This document shows, piece after piece, positions 12,290-23,813 of a DNA stretch of 64,000 nucleotides (its first letter is position 1; every line of letters starts with the position of its first letter). This stretch comes from Ancylostoma caninum (taxonomy: Eukaryota; Nematoda; Chromadorea; Rhabditida; Ancylostomatidae): the NCBI GenBank assembly GCA_037903475.1, contig JBAJFG010000070.1, positions 1-64,000 of the forward strand, in the 5' to 3' direction. The notes under the pieces are model-generated. The model was not told where the DNA came from and searched no databases. It saw only the letters and a program-made list of their open reading frames with translations. The position numbers and the translations under genes are program-made.

Positions 12290-15054
12290 GCACGACCAGC
12301 GGATCACCGCACCCACAGCATCCCCGCAGGAGAACCACGGAGGAGTCGCAGCATGGCCAGCAGATTCCCGCACCCGAGCAACTTCTTAGGAAAACCACGG
12401 AGGAGAGCAACTTTATCGCAGCATGGCCAGCGGATTACCGCACCACAGCAACTCTGTAGGAGAACAACGGAGGAGATCAACTTCACAGCAGCATGGCCAG
12501 CGGATTACCGCACCACAGCAACTCTGAAGGAGAACCACGGAGGAGTCGCAGCATGGCCACCAGATTACCGCACCACAGCAACTCTGAAGGAGAACCACGG
12601 AGGAGTCGCAGCATGGCCAGTGGGTTACCGCACCCACAGCAACTCTGTAGGAGAACCACGGAGGAGAGCAACTTCACAGCAGCATGGCCAGCGGATTACC
12701 GCACCACAGCAACTCTGAAGGAGAACCACGGAGGAGTCGCAGCATGGCCACCGGATTACCGCATCACAGCAACTCTGAAGGAGAACCACGGAGGAGTCGC
12801 AGCATGGCCAGTGGGTTACCGCACCCACAGCAACTCTGTAGGAGAACCACGGAGGAGAGCAACTTCACAGCAGCATGGCCAGCGGATTACCGCACCACAG
12901 CAACTCTGAAGGAGAACCACGGAGGAGTCGCAGCATGGCCAGTGGGTTACCGCACCCACAGCAACTCTGTAGGAGAACCACGGAGGAGAGCAACTTCACA
13001 GCAGCATGGCCAGCGGATTACCGCACCACAGCAACTCTGAAGGAGAACCACGGAGGAGTCGCAGCATGGCTAGCGGATTACCGCACCACAGCAACTCTGA
13101 AGGAGAACTACGGAGGAGAGCAACTTCACAGCAGCATGGCCAGCGGATTACCGCACCACAGCAACCCCGTAGGAGAACCACGGAGGAGTCGCAGCATGGC
13201 TAGCGGATTACCGCACCACAGCAACTCTGAAGGAGAACCACGGAGGAGTCGCAGCATGGCCAGCGGATTACCGCACTACACCAACACCGTAGGAGAACCA
13301 CGGATGAGTCGCAGCGTGGCCAGTGGGTTACCGCAACCACAGCAACTCTGAAGGAGAACCACGGAGGAGTCGCAGCATGGCCAGTGGGTTACCGCACTAC
13401 ACCAACACCGTAGGAGAACCACGGATGATTCGCAGCGTGGCCAGTGGGTTACCGCAACCACAGCAACTCCGTTGGAGAACCACGGAGGAGTCGCAGCATG
13501 GCCAGTGGGTTACCGCACCACAGCAACTCTGAAGGAGAACCACGGAGGAGTCGCAGCATGGCCAGTGGGTTACCGCACTACACCAACACCGTAGGAGAAC
13601 CACGGATGAGTCGCAGCGTGGCCAGTGGGTTACCGCAACCACAGCAACTCCGTTGGAGAACCACGGAGGAGTCGCAGCATGGCCAGTGGGTTACCGCACC
13701 ACAGCAACTCTGAAGGAGAACCACGGAGGAGTCGCAGCATGGCCAGTGGGTTACCGCACCCACAGCAAGTCTGTAGGAGAACAACGGAGGAGAGCAACTT
13801 CACAGCAGCATGGCCAGCGGATTACCGCACCACAGCAACTCTGAAGGAGAACCACGGAGGAGTCGCAGCATGGCCAGCGGATTACCGCACTACAGCAACT
13901 CTGAAGGAGAACCACGGAGGAGTCGCAGCATGGCCAGCGGATTACCGCACCACAGCAACTCTGTAGGAGAACCACGGAGGAGAGCAACTTCACAGCAGCA
14001 TGGCCAGCGGATTACCGCACCACAGCAACTCTGAAGGAGAACCACGGAGGAGTCGCAGCATGGCCAGCAGATTCCCGCACCCGAGCAACTTCTTAGGAAA
14101 ACCACGGAGGAGTCGCAGCGTGGCTAGCGGATTACCGCACCACAGCAACTCTGTAGGGGAACAACGGAGGAGAGCAACTTCACAGCAGCATGGCCAGCGG
14201 ATTACCGTACCACAGCAACTCTGAAGGAGAACTACGGAGGAGTCGCAGCATGGCCAGGGGATTACCGCACCACAGCAACCCTGTAGGAGAACCACGGAGG
14301 AGTCGCAGCGTGGCTAGCGGATTACCGCACCACAGCAACTCCGTAGGAGAACCACGGAGGAGTCGCAGCTTGGCTAGCGGATTACCGCACTAGAGCAACT
14401 CCGTAGGAGAACCACGGAGGAGAGCAACTTTATCGCAGCATGGCCAGCGGATTACCGCACCACAGCAACTCTGAAGGAGACCACGGAGGAGTCGCAGCAT
14501 GGCTTGCGGATTACCGCACCACAGGAACTCCGTTGGAGAACCACGGAGGAGAGCAATTCACAGCAGCATGGCCAGCGGATTACCGCACCACAGCAACTCT
14601 GAAGGAGACCACGGAGGAGTCGCAGCATGGCCAGCGGATTACCGCACCCACAGCAACTCCGTAGGAGAACCACGGAGGAGTCGCAGCTTGGCTAGCGGAT
14701 TACCGCACTAGAGCAACTCCGTAGGAGAACCACAGAGGAGAGCAACTTTATCGCAGCATGGCCAGCGGATTACCGCACTACAGCAACTCTGTAGGAGAAC
14801 CACGGAGGAGAGCAACTTTATCGCAGCATGGCCAGCGGATTACCGCACCCACAGTAACTCCGTTGGAGAACCACGGAGGAGTCGCAGCATGGCCAGGGGA
14901 TTACCGCACCACAGCAACCCCGTAGGAGAACCACGGAGGAGTCGCAGCATGGCCAGCAGATTCCCGCACCCGAGCAACTTCTTAGGAAAACCACGGAGGA
15001 GAGCAACTTTATCGCAGCATGGCCAGCGGATTACCGCACCACAGCAACTCTGAA
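12290..15054. repeat. minisatellite array, left half (60/61/70-bp units)
   Basis: Tandem units of about 60 bp share the core CATGGCCAGCGGATTACCGC followed by CACAGCAACTCTGAAGGAG and AACCACGGAGGAG. A 61-bp form has one extra C in the CACCCACAGC segment. A 70-bp form replaces GTCGC with AGCAACTTCACAGC. By length, about 44 units are present. Units are ordered into higher-order repeats: a 191-bp trio (61+60+70) recurs at 12493, 12684 and 12875, and a roughly 181-bp set near 13444 and 13625. Because 60 is divisible by three, long frames open on both strands; the 61- and 70-bp units keep shifting frame, so I do not call a protein. The array stops exactly at the left end of the transposon. Confidence 0.97.
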
Positions 15055-15066
15055 CTCAGACATTCG
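15055..15066 (+). repeat. left terminal inverted repeat of the transposon
   Basis: CTCAGACATTCG, identical in reverse complement to 25559-25570. Beyond the 12 bp the match becomes patchy, but GAGCAGCACTAG recurs in both subterminal regions. It is preceded by the AA target duplication at 15053-15054. Confidence 0.92.
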
Positions 15067-15067
15067 A

Positions 15068-15245
15068 GCAGCACTAGTCTCGGTGGGCGAGGCCTGTTCC
15101 GCCCATCGCCCCGCCCATTCGGCACAAGTTCGACCGTGCTGGAAATGTTATACAGTGCTGCCAAGTTTAATGGCAGTACCAAACTGTTGCCGCGCACTCA
15201 AAAACGGCAAAATTTTTTGCAGCACCGCTCCCATTGTGCTGCCGG
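15068..15245. promoter_or_regulatory. left subterminal GCAGCACT motif cluster
   Basis: Variants of GGCAGCACT occur in both orientations at 15068-15077, 15153-15162, 15172-15180, 15219-15226 and 15236-15245. The right end has a matching set. In CACTA-type elements such subterminal repeats are bound by an accessory protein before transposition; a similar role here is inference. Confidence 0.6.
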
Positions 15246-15299
15246 ACTTAGATCGATTTGGTATCGATCGAATTTCGCGTCAGCGCGATGACGCAATTT

Positions 15300-16130
15300 C
15301 GGTGCGGCGCGCCGAGAAACATTTTCGAAAATGTTTTTTTCGTTTCTTTTCCGTTCTCTCTCATCTCTTTCACTTCTTTCTTTCTTTCTATCTCCTTCTT
15401 CTTCTTCTTTGAATGTTTTTGTGCCCTTTTAAATTTGTTTTACTGCATTTTAACCACTTCTCTGCGCGCAACTTCTCCCTCACGTTTTTTCTTCATTCTT
15501 TTTTGTTCCTTCACTCTCTTCTCTCCTCTCTCTCATCCTCTCTCTCTTCCTCTTCTCTCTTTAGTTGTTTTCACGTGCGCGTTCTTCTGTTTTATTGAAA
15601 TTTAGTTCTCCCCGGCGCGCGTTTTTTCGTTTTGTCGCAATTTGAGTATCCCACCCGCGCGCAACTTCTTTCTCACTGATTTTCTTTAATCTTCTTTGTT
15701 TCCCTCCACTCCTTTCGCCTTCCTCTCATCCTTACCCTCTCCTCTAATCTTTCCTTGGTTGTTTTAAGCGCGCGCTCATCTGTTTCATCGCAAATTTTCG
15801 CTATCCCCGCCGCGCAAATTCGCTCCCATCAATTCTTTCTATTCTTTCACTATTCTTTTACACTTCTTCAGTCTCTCTTTCATCCCTCCTCTCTTCCTCT
15901 CTGCTTTTGCACTGTTTTTGCGGGCGCTTTCACATGTTTTTTTCTACTGTGACTGTTTTTCGGCGCGCAACTCCTCGCTCACTATTTTTCTTCAATCTCT
16001 TTTGTTTCTTCTTTCTGCTAACGCTTCTCTCTCATCTTCTGTCGCTTCCTACTCAATCCTTCATTGTTTTTATGTGCGCGTCCGCTGGCATTGTTCTAAT
16101 TTTGGAATTTTTCAGGTGGCAATCGTGTGA
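15300..16130 (+). repeat. CT-rich leader with degenerate tandem units
   Basis: Strongly pyrimidine-rich sequence upstream of the first gene. Units start with CGCGCAACTTCT-like words at about 15466, 15657, 15810 and 15963 (spacing 191, 153 and 153 bp). Each is followed by CT-rich sequence and, in most units, a GTTTT...CGCGCG word. It may act as promoter or leader for the element's genes. A splice acceptor TTTTTCAG lies just before the ATG at 16141, so a 5' non-coding exon is possible. Confidence 0.55.
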
Positions 16131-16140
16131 CGGCGCGAAT

Positions 16141-17312
16141 ATGGGTGAGATGGAAGTCAAGATCTTGGATATTGAGCACGTAGACGACAGGACGAGGGCG
16201 CTGGACGTCATCAACAACATGTGGGTCTACCGAAATGTCGAAGTGAGTTTTTTTGAAGCCACAACTTCAAAGAAAACAGTGAACTCCGACTTTTTTGGAA
16301 GTTTTTGTTCGATTCGGAGTTCCAACGTTTGCTCTTTCATCTCATCCATCTCTGTTTCCATCATCATCCTTATCAGCCGCATTCTTCTTCCATGTCATTC
16401 AAATGATGGAACCATGCGAAACCAAACTTTTTTAGAAGAACTTTTTCTATAGGATTTTTCTCTTGATATTCGCTTAACTGTGTGGATTCTTCTCACTCAC
16501 TTTGGCATAGGCGATTGCATGTTTTTGTTTTTGAAATGCGCAATCGCCCATTTTGTTCTAAAAAGAAGAAGTGTGCGGATGATGCATCACAATTACTTTT
16601 CGTCTTTGCACTCAACTTCTCGTGTGCGCAGCTGACCCACATCTACTTTGCAGTCATTGAATTTCGAGGGATGTTCGCTGGAGGATTCTGATTTGGATCG
16701 CATTCAATTCTCCGCGGATTCGGTGAAATACGTCTGTTTTCGCAGAAATCTCTTTCGCAATCCCTGGAAATTGCTTGCCGCAAAATTCCCTAATCTTCTC
16801 CATCTTGATTTGAGGGAAAATTCGTTAGTTTTTGCAATCATTCATTCACAGTCGTCCTGGATCACACAAAACTTCTTATTTCACTAGGCATTTGAAATTG
16901 GACGACGTCGTTGCTGCGAACGCGCGTGGTCAGGGTGTTGAAGCAACGCTGCCGAGACTGCAGTACATCTACTTGGATCCATCACTTTTGTGCAGCCGGT
17001 TTGTTACTGTCCTTTTTCCGATTTCTTTTGGTTGCTTTGCTCTTCCAAATGTTTTTTTTTTCAGACACGGATCAGCGATTTACGATATCTATCCCAGTAT
17101 TTCGCATGTGAATGATGAACGAGTCGTGAATGATCTCGCAGATGAAGCATGGACTCCAAGTGTAGTGAGTGGGTGTCACTTTTTGAAGCTTTCATCTTTA
17201 AGCACTACGGTTTGATCGATCACAGGACGAGGAAAGGTGCGTGGAAAGCGTTCCGGCGGAGCTGTTCACTGATGGAGACCAGAATCCTTTTTTTCTTCCT
17301 TTTAGTTTTTGA
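16141..17312 (+). CDS. leucine-rich-repeat-like protein carried by the transposon
   Basis: Five exons join in phase: 16141-16242, 16654-16823, 16888-16998, 17065-17164 and 17226-17312, giving 189 aa ending in TGA. The start is the ATG right after a TTTTTCAG acceptor. Residues 35-130 show spaced leucine-rich patterns: SLNFEGCSLEDSDLDRIQ, then VKYVCFRRNLF, FPNLLHLDLRENS and LPRLQYIYLD. These fit LxxLxLxxN repeats, as in small LRR adaptor proteins. The C-terminal third is acidic. No enzyme motif, signal peptide or membrane segment is seen. It lies 313 bp upstream of the transposase on the same strand, inside the terminal repeats. Its role is unknown: it could be captured host sequence or an accessory factor. 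The LRR call is by eye. Confidence 0.62.
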
Positions 17313-17625
17313 CACTTTTTCGAAGCAGGGTCTGTGCACATTACTAAAATATTTGTGAGCCCGAGGTCATCGCTTTTGTATAACTTTGCTTTAAACAGGT
17401 GATTTCTTTAGTGATCTGTTATTGGTTGCTCATCTTTGTATTCTTGAAATTCGTTGTGTTCACATAATTTGCGCGGTGAACAAAAGTTTTCTTTTGAACG
17501 AAGTGACTATGATTTTGGTGCGGCTACATTCTTAGCCCTGTTTATTTGTGTGCGTGCTGTTCTTCAATGCTTTTTTTTTTTCGATTTGGCGTACTATATC
17601 TTGTAGTAGGGAATAGCGTGTAAGC

Positions 17626-20600
17626 ATGAGTTTTGTACCACCTCCTCCGAAGAGAAGGCGTGCCATTCGAATTCGCGCTAACAGAACAGGTGAGGAATTC
17701 ATGTGACATTCGTTAGTCCGTCCCTCCTGGAACAACTACTTTAGGTGAATTACCGCGTGTGCCTCCCGTCCCTGGATCAGATGATCATGTCGTTGCCGGA
17801 AACGTAGCCGCCTCTCCAGTTAGACGTGCACCTGTGGCTGAGGTGTCTCCTGTCAGAGCCAGAGTTGAACAAAATCGGGACCTTGACTCAACCCCGCCAG
17901 CAGACGCACCCGGGCCATCGCAGGAGCATCTGGCAAAAGAAAACCTCGGTAAGTGTTTTCGTCGCTAATTTGATGTTACCCATTGCAGTTCACTCTTACC
18001 CAGCGCGGTGATTTCAGGACCCACTCAGAAAATGGCTTATTATGCAAATTTTGCCATGCATTTTGGATTAAGTCAGAGCATGATGAAACATCTGGATGAT
18101 CTATGTTCGATATTTTCTGGTGAAACGTCTGATTTGCCTGTGGGTTCCAGTGATTAATCAGTTATTAAGTCAGTGATTTATTGGGCACTTATTAATTTAT
18201 TTAGGCTAGCGACGTGCTGTGCACACTATCCGCTGAGCGATTTTGAAGTATGAGTACCGCAAAATGTATTACTGTATCCAGTGCGATCAATCAACTCCAA
18301 GCGCAATAGCATCATGTAGGAATGAAGAGTGTGCAATGAATGGGTGAGTTCACTTGTGATCACAACGCTCTGCATTTGATGAGCTTGTTGCTGTGATTCA
18401 GAGTTAATCCGACGAGAAGTAAGCACCTGAGAAGAACCAGCATACATTTTGTGAAGATTAAGCCGCAACTGGAAATTGTGTTGAAAAGAAACTTGAAAAC
18501 TCTCTCGGAAGTCCATCGAAACATCCACACGGTTAGAAAATACGTTGCAGTTTTCATCAAAAACTTTCTACTTGGATGTTGTCGTAGATTTGTTTTCGTA
18601 ACTGAGAGTTTATTCTAGGGAGTCGTGAACGCATTGAGACCAAATACATCCGACTTTGACGATTATCGAAATGACATTGAAAGCAGAGGTGATTTTTCGA
18701 AGAGGAATCTCAGGATCATTCTCACATTGAATTTTGGTGGTCTGAATATGAAGAACATAATGCGGTGAGGAGCACACTGCTCTACATTTTATTTCCAGTT
18801 TGCAGTTTTTAGTGATATTTTATTCAGTTGTAATGCCTGGCCTATTTACCTACGCCTCGAAGGCCTTCCTTTTAAAGAAAAGAACATGTTAGAGAATAAC
18901 ATCTTAGCTGCCATCATGTTCACTTCCAAAAATCCAACAGAAAGGCTGCTCCGAGAAATGTTCAGCAGGTGATTTTTACGGCTCTTGCGCTAGTTTCTTT
19001 TGCCGCTCACGCTACTCGGTCCAGACTCACGTATGAGCTCGGCGCTCTCAGCGACGGCTTCGAAATTTCTATGAATGGAGAGGTGTGGCGCTGTATGCCG
19101 GCTTTGATGAATGGTGTCATTGATTTTGCTGTGAGCTCCCGTCTCCTATTTCAAGTCTCTCAGTAAAGTCCTATTGTTCACTTTCTTTAATCTAGGCCAT
19201 GAAAGATCTCTACAACTTGCCCCGTTGGAATTCGAAAAATGGCTGCCATTTGTGCACCATTCCCGGTGAAAGGCTTTCTAGGCGTCAATGTTGGTTTGTT
19301 AGATTCCCAAACCGTGGAGATAGGAGAACGCCAGCTAGCGTTATCCACGATTCCGCACAGTTTCAAAACGGTCTAGGCGGTGGGTTCCATTAAATTGTAA
19401 GGATTCGTTTCAGAGAAGAATTCTTTTTTTTTTCAAGGAAGAACGCAGATGATGGATGTTCTGCCAATGGATCGTTGCCATCCTGACAGCCTTCATATTC
19501 TCTCAGCCGGAGTAACAAGTGATTTGATCAGAGGTATTTCTCTTTCAAATATTTCCTCACTGCATGAGATATTAAATGTGTTAAATTCAGAAATGTTGTT
19601 CCCAAACGGTCAGATTCCCAGTTTGAAAGTTTCTCGTCGTTCGATAGTTGAGCTCAGTAGAGCAATCCAAAGTGCTAGATGTCATACGTATGCAGCCCGT
19701 GTGATTCTCGGTATCGACGATCTCCCCAGAATGACTGCTTCTGAAAAGGATGAGGTAAGAACGTGGTTATTAGTTATTGATCGAGTCCACGTTGCACTTT
19801 TTAGTTTGTCTTCGTTCTGTTTCCGCTCGTGGGAGCGCTGAACTTGTGTGCAGAGCCAGCTGGCGCTGTTTGCATCCTCGTTTACTGGTTGCTGATACGA
19901 GTCATGGCAGACGGAGATTTTAGCAACGACGTGCTGAAAGGATTGAAAAATGTGGCTAGGACGCTGAAGTTTTTGTGGAGCGAGGTGTCGAGGAAACTCT
20001 TCACTTTGAAGCTGCACGTATGTCATCGCTGCTTCCCTTTCCGCCTTTGTATTGCTCACATAATTCTTTTGCACATTCAGGTGCTCCTGGATCACGCAAT
20101 CCTGGAAGACATGGATCGATGCGGAACACCTTTGCATTGGACTTCAGCTGGTTTTGAAGCTCTTCACAAACGTCTCACGGTCAAAATTCCGGACTACGCT
20201 ACGAATGCGGAGGATAGTATTGTGAAAAAGTTAGTTAGACCCTATTTTCCTATTTCGTGTTTTTTTTTTCGCTTTATTTCTTCAATTTCTTTTTGTTTCT
20301 TGTTCTCCTCCAGCATCCTGCGGTTTTCAGTTTTGTGATGCGAAAAGAGCTGCTCGGCCTGTTTGAAGACGAGACGGCAAAACTGAACCACCCAGCATTT
20401 TCACGTCTTCTTTCGAAAATTAGAGGCGAAGAGGGCCGGTGGGTTTATCAAGTCAAAAGTTGGATCGGAAAAGGAAAACAAATGGTTTAGATTCCCTGTC
20501 GAATTAGACTTGGGGGACTCATGGGCTGTTCCTGAAAACTCAAAGGTCGACTATTCTGATCTAGCTGGCGAACATCAAACAACACTTTCGATATTCAGAA

Positions 20601-21069
20601 CTCGTTTCAAATTCTGGTAAGCTTCAAGTCGTGGAAACACATCTGAAATCAAGAAAAAACATTCAGCTCCCGGGTCACGCATAAGAAAAAGCCATACTCA
20701 TCGCACATATACTGGACGAGGGGGATGAAGACGAAACAGGATTGCGTCGCGCTAATCTGTGGAGAGGCAGAGGAGGAAGTGTTCGGTAAAGTTGTGGTGT
20801 TCGCGTATGAGCGGCCATCGAAGGACTGTTACGTCTTGTTGGAGGAGTACATCGTCGAGGATCCTTTTGAAGGTCTCGCTTCAGCGTTGCAGAGTCAGGG
20901 AGCACCGATCATGGAAAGGGCCTTAAATGCGCTGTACCTTGTGCGCACTGCTAATTCGTACTTTAAAAAAGTGACTGGCCAACATCTCGCTATCCGCCGT
21001 GCAAAAGACATTGTTTCCAGTGCTGTTCTTTTGTCATTCAATGGCACTACATATGTATCTCGTACTTGA
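17626..21069 (+). CDS. DDE transposase, tnp2-like (CMC/KDZ group), 16 exons
   Basis: Exons 17626-17689, 17745-17948, 18018-18119, 18238-18343, 18402-18531, 18619-18764, 18828-18968, 19025-19130, 19196-19379, 19438-19533, 19591-19754, 19856-20017, 20081-20229, 20331-20438, 20491-20616 and 20667-21069 give 796 aa without a stop. The N terminus is proline-rich and basic (PPPPKRRRAIRIR), probably nuclear targeting and DNA binding. A CxxC...C4C zinc-like pair (YYCIQC, CRNEEC) sits near residues 134-153. The core follows the tnp2-like order: LNFGG (about 240), WPIYLRLEGLP, ENNILAAIMF, LGALSDGFEI, GVIDFAAMKDLY, GCHLCTIPGE (349-358), DRCHPDSLHILSAG and GFEALHKRL (Glu561). Such proteins cut and rejoin element ends. 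The usual first Asp (N-x-D-G) reads N-F-G-G, so activity is uncertain. The least certain junctions are the acceptors at 18238 and 19856. Confidence 0.82.
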
Positions 21070-21407
21070 TTTCCTCAACTTGGTCTCGTTTAAATTTTCT
21101 TTTTTTTCTCCTGATACTCACCCATCTACAGAAGCGCCTCATCACATATTTCTATACTTATCTACGATCTAATAACTAACATCTATATCCGCACACTAAC
21201 ATTGAAGAAGCAAGAATTTTAATAAAGATTCCTGAGTTGAGAAAACGTAGATGATTCCTAACTGTTTTTTCATCCGATATCACATTTTGATCTGCTGATT
21301 CGTTTTAATCGCTGCATGGCTTGCTTTTACATGTACTTATACATGTACATGCTTACTTATACTGCAGTTAGAATTCTCATACGTTTGTCGGAGTTGATTT
21401 GTCCGGG

Positions 21408-23813
21408 ATGAGTAGCCGCCGCTTCCGCCGCATAATCGTTTCTTCATCTGACGATTCTATGGAATATGAACCTAACTACCTTGCAGCGGAAAGAAGAAGG
21501 GATAAAGGTACTGAAAAACTTGAGTTGGGGAGAGGAAGATGAATTGTAAATATCATTAAATTTTCAGAAGATCAGACAGTGTCGAAATCCGGAGTGGCCG
21601 AGTCTAATTTTAGAGACTACGAATCAAGCGAAGGAGGTTTGTTCATGTTAGTTTTGATCATAATTTTGACCAGAATTAAAGTATTGCAGACCTTTCGCTG
21701 AGCAGTCACGTGTCAGTTAACCAAAGTCAAGGAGCAAATACAACCACCACCGACCGCGTCTCCACAGTGTCTGTCGAGCCACGTCGCACATCCGGGGAAA
21801 ATGCTCCATCGACTTCGAAGAAAACGCCACCTCCACAAGAATCAGGAACTCCTCAACGCCCATCTCGAGCTCAGTCAACGCAAACACCACCTACGTCGTC
21901 TTCGCGTGCAGAAAGCAAAAACCCCCAGAAACATCGCCGGCTATTATGTAATCAGAGCGAGTCCCTCAAAGGTTGGTTAAGCTTTAGTGAAGTTTTGCTG
22001 TCTTGCTGCAGATATTCTAATCTTTTTTTCTTTTTTTTATTCTTGTTCTTTTTTTAAATCATAGACTTTTTTATTCCTATGGTGTCTCGTTTCCATCCCC
22101 CGAGATAGAAACGAGATCTCTTGAAGCATGCACTTATGTGCTTAAGTGTTGGATTCATACACCTAAATAATCTCGGGCAGTGCTTTAGTTTAGGTTAGAA
22201 TTACCAGTATCCCCGGAGATACAAAACGAAATAAAAACGAACTATTTTTAGAGCAGGCAAAAAAAAATAACCGACGACAATCTCGTGCCGCTGGCAAAGT
22301 TGGGCAAACTCGTGGAAAAGCACGATGTCGCCTGCGAGTACGAAGTAACCCACTTTAAATTTTCCACAATTCTAAGTACGGCTACTTAGGGTGCACTAAC
22401 TTGCAGGATTTTGTTTCGAGCAGCTTCAAGAACGCACGAGTCGATGTTCCTGAATTGAAATCACTGTCGAAGTCCATAGCCAATATCCCTAAATCTTCTG
22501 ATTCCGTGGTGAGGCACCTCGTGAAGGCAGTGAGGGATCTTTCGAACACAACGATCGGCCTTTCTACAGTCGTGAGTATCGTAGATGTCAAGCGGGACGC
22601 TTTTCATTCACGATATTCACGACTATTAATTGTGCAGGTTGACGGGATGCTCGTAACCCAACAGCAACTATCAAATTCGCTGAAGACTGCATCCAACAAC
22701 ATGTCGAGGATGCGTTTGCTGAGGCTGCCTGAAGACGCCCGTCTTACTGCTGCGAATCTAAGGAACGACTGGATAATTGAGGAGGAAAAACCATTTGTGG
22801 TACGAAAAAATATGTATACTAAACTTACTAATGTTATAAGTAAGTAGTATAGTAGTATAATGTACTTATAACATTAGTATGTTTGGAAAAATGCATTGTA
22901 GCGCACGAACTTGAAGAAACTCATGACGAAATGGAGAAGATCAAACCGCAGCACCCCTGACGACTTTTCCACCCATTGTACTGACTTTGTCAGGCGCTAC
23001 CTTATCCAGGTAAGATGGTCCCAAGTCGAACTTCCACATGATGTATGTATTCTTACTCATTGTAGGCTTGTGACCCACCGGCTGAAATCCAAAAATACTC
23101 TCATCGAATAAGCGGCAAAGGAGCTAGGAAGGAAGACTTAAAGGATCTCCCGGATTCGGTCGCGGACGCTCTCATAGGTGAGCGCCTAACGGGTGATGAA
23201 TTGGTAAACTAGCCGCTACCCGATTTTTCCTTTGTTCCAGGCTGCCTCTTGGAGGCTCTCGGGCTAGGTCAACCGGAAATGGAGAAGTCGTCTGAGGAGT
23301 TGAAAGAAAACCCGACTGAGTGAGACTAAAAACTTAGACTTGATAAACAATGATTTGCTTCTAGTAGATCTTAACTTCAGATTTTGGTTGGGGCTGGGCC
23401 CAGATAACGCGTCGAGGTCTTCAGCTCTCCAGTACCGTAGGGACTGTCGTGTGAGGTGGACACACGAATGCGGGGCCGCAATTGCCAGAGCCATGTGAGT
23501 ATAGAGGGTTTTTACAAGCGTTAGAAACCGATTCGAGTTCTACTTGCAGGGCCGACATTCGCCAATACGTTCTGGTGGAGGAGAAACTACGTCCTAAATC
23601 AGTGAGTCTACTTTTTATTCTTTTATCACATTTTCTCAAAATTTTGAGATCTGCTTTCTACCGTTAAATTGATTTAGAAACGCCGACGCTTCTCCATCCC
23701 AGCACGCAGCCAAGAAAAGGTAAGTTAGGTTTTGACCTAGTAGCTATGTGAGAGCTTCCAAATTTTTTTATTTGCAGATTGACGACATCTCAAGTGATGG
23801 AATTAGTGATTAG
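21408..23813 (+). CDS. basic accessory protein of the transposon (TnpA-like position), unknown family
   Basis: Thirteen exons join in phase: 21408-21507, 21568-21636, 21690-21971, 22252-22337, 22407-22571, 22638-22799, 22902-23009, 23066-23177, 23241-23319, 23381-23494, 23550-23601, 23678-23719 and 23778-23813, giving 468 aa. I recognise no family. The N terminus (SSRRFRRIIVSSSDDS) has a hydrophobic-acidic patch like a SUMO-interacting motif. Residues 60-180 are low-complexity, rich in Ser/Thr/Pro and then Lys/Arg. The middle (about 190-300) is helical, with possible coiled coil. KSKRRRFS near the C terminus looks like a nuclear localisation signal, and the protein ends in an acidic IDDISSDGISD tail. 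Its position after the transposase, and the subterminal motifs, suggest it binds element DNA; this is inference. Confidence 0.75.
22829..22881. repeat. perfect inverted repeat in an intron of the accessory gene
   Basis: ACTAATGTTATAAGTA and its reverse complement TACTTATAACATTAGT flank about 20 bp. It straddles the 5' part of intron 6 of the accessory gene and could be a tiny MITE or an RNA hairpin. Confidence 0.75.
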
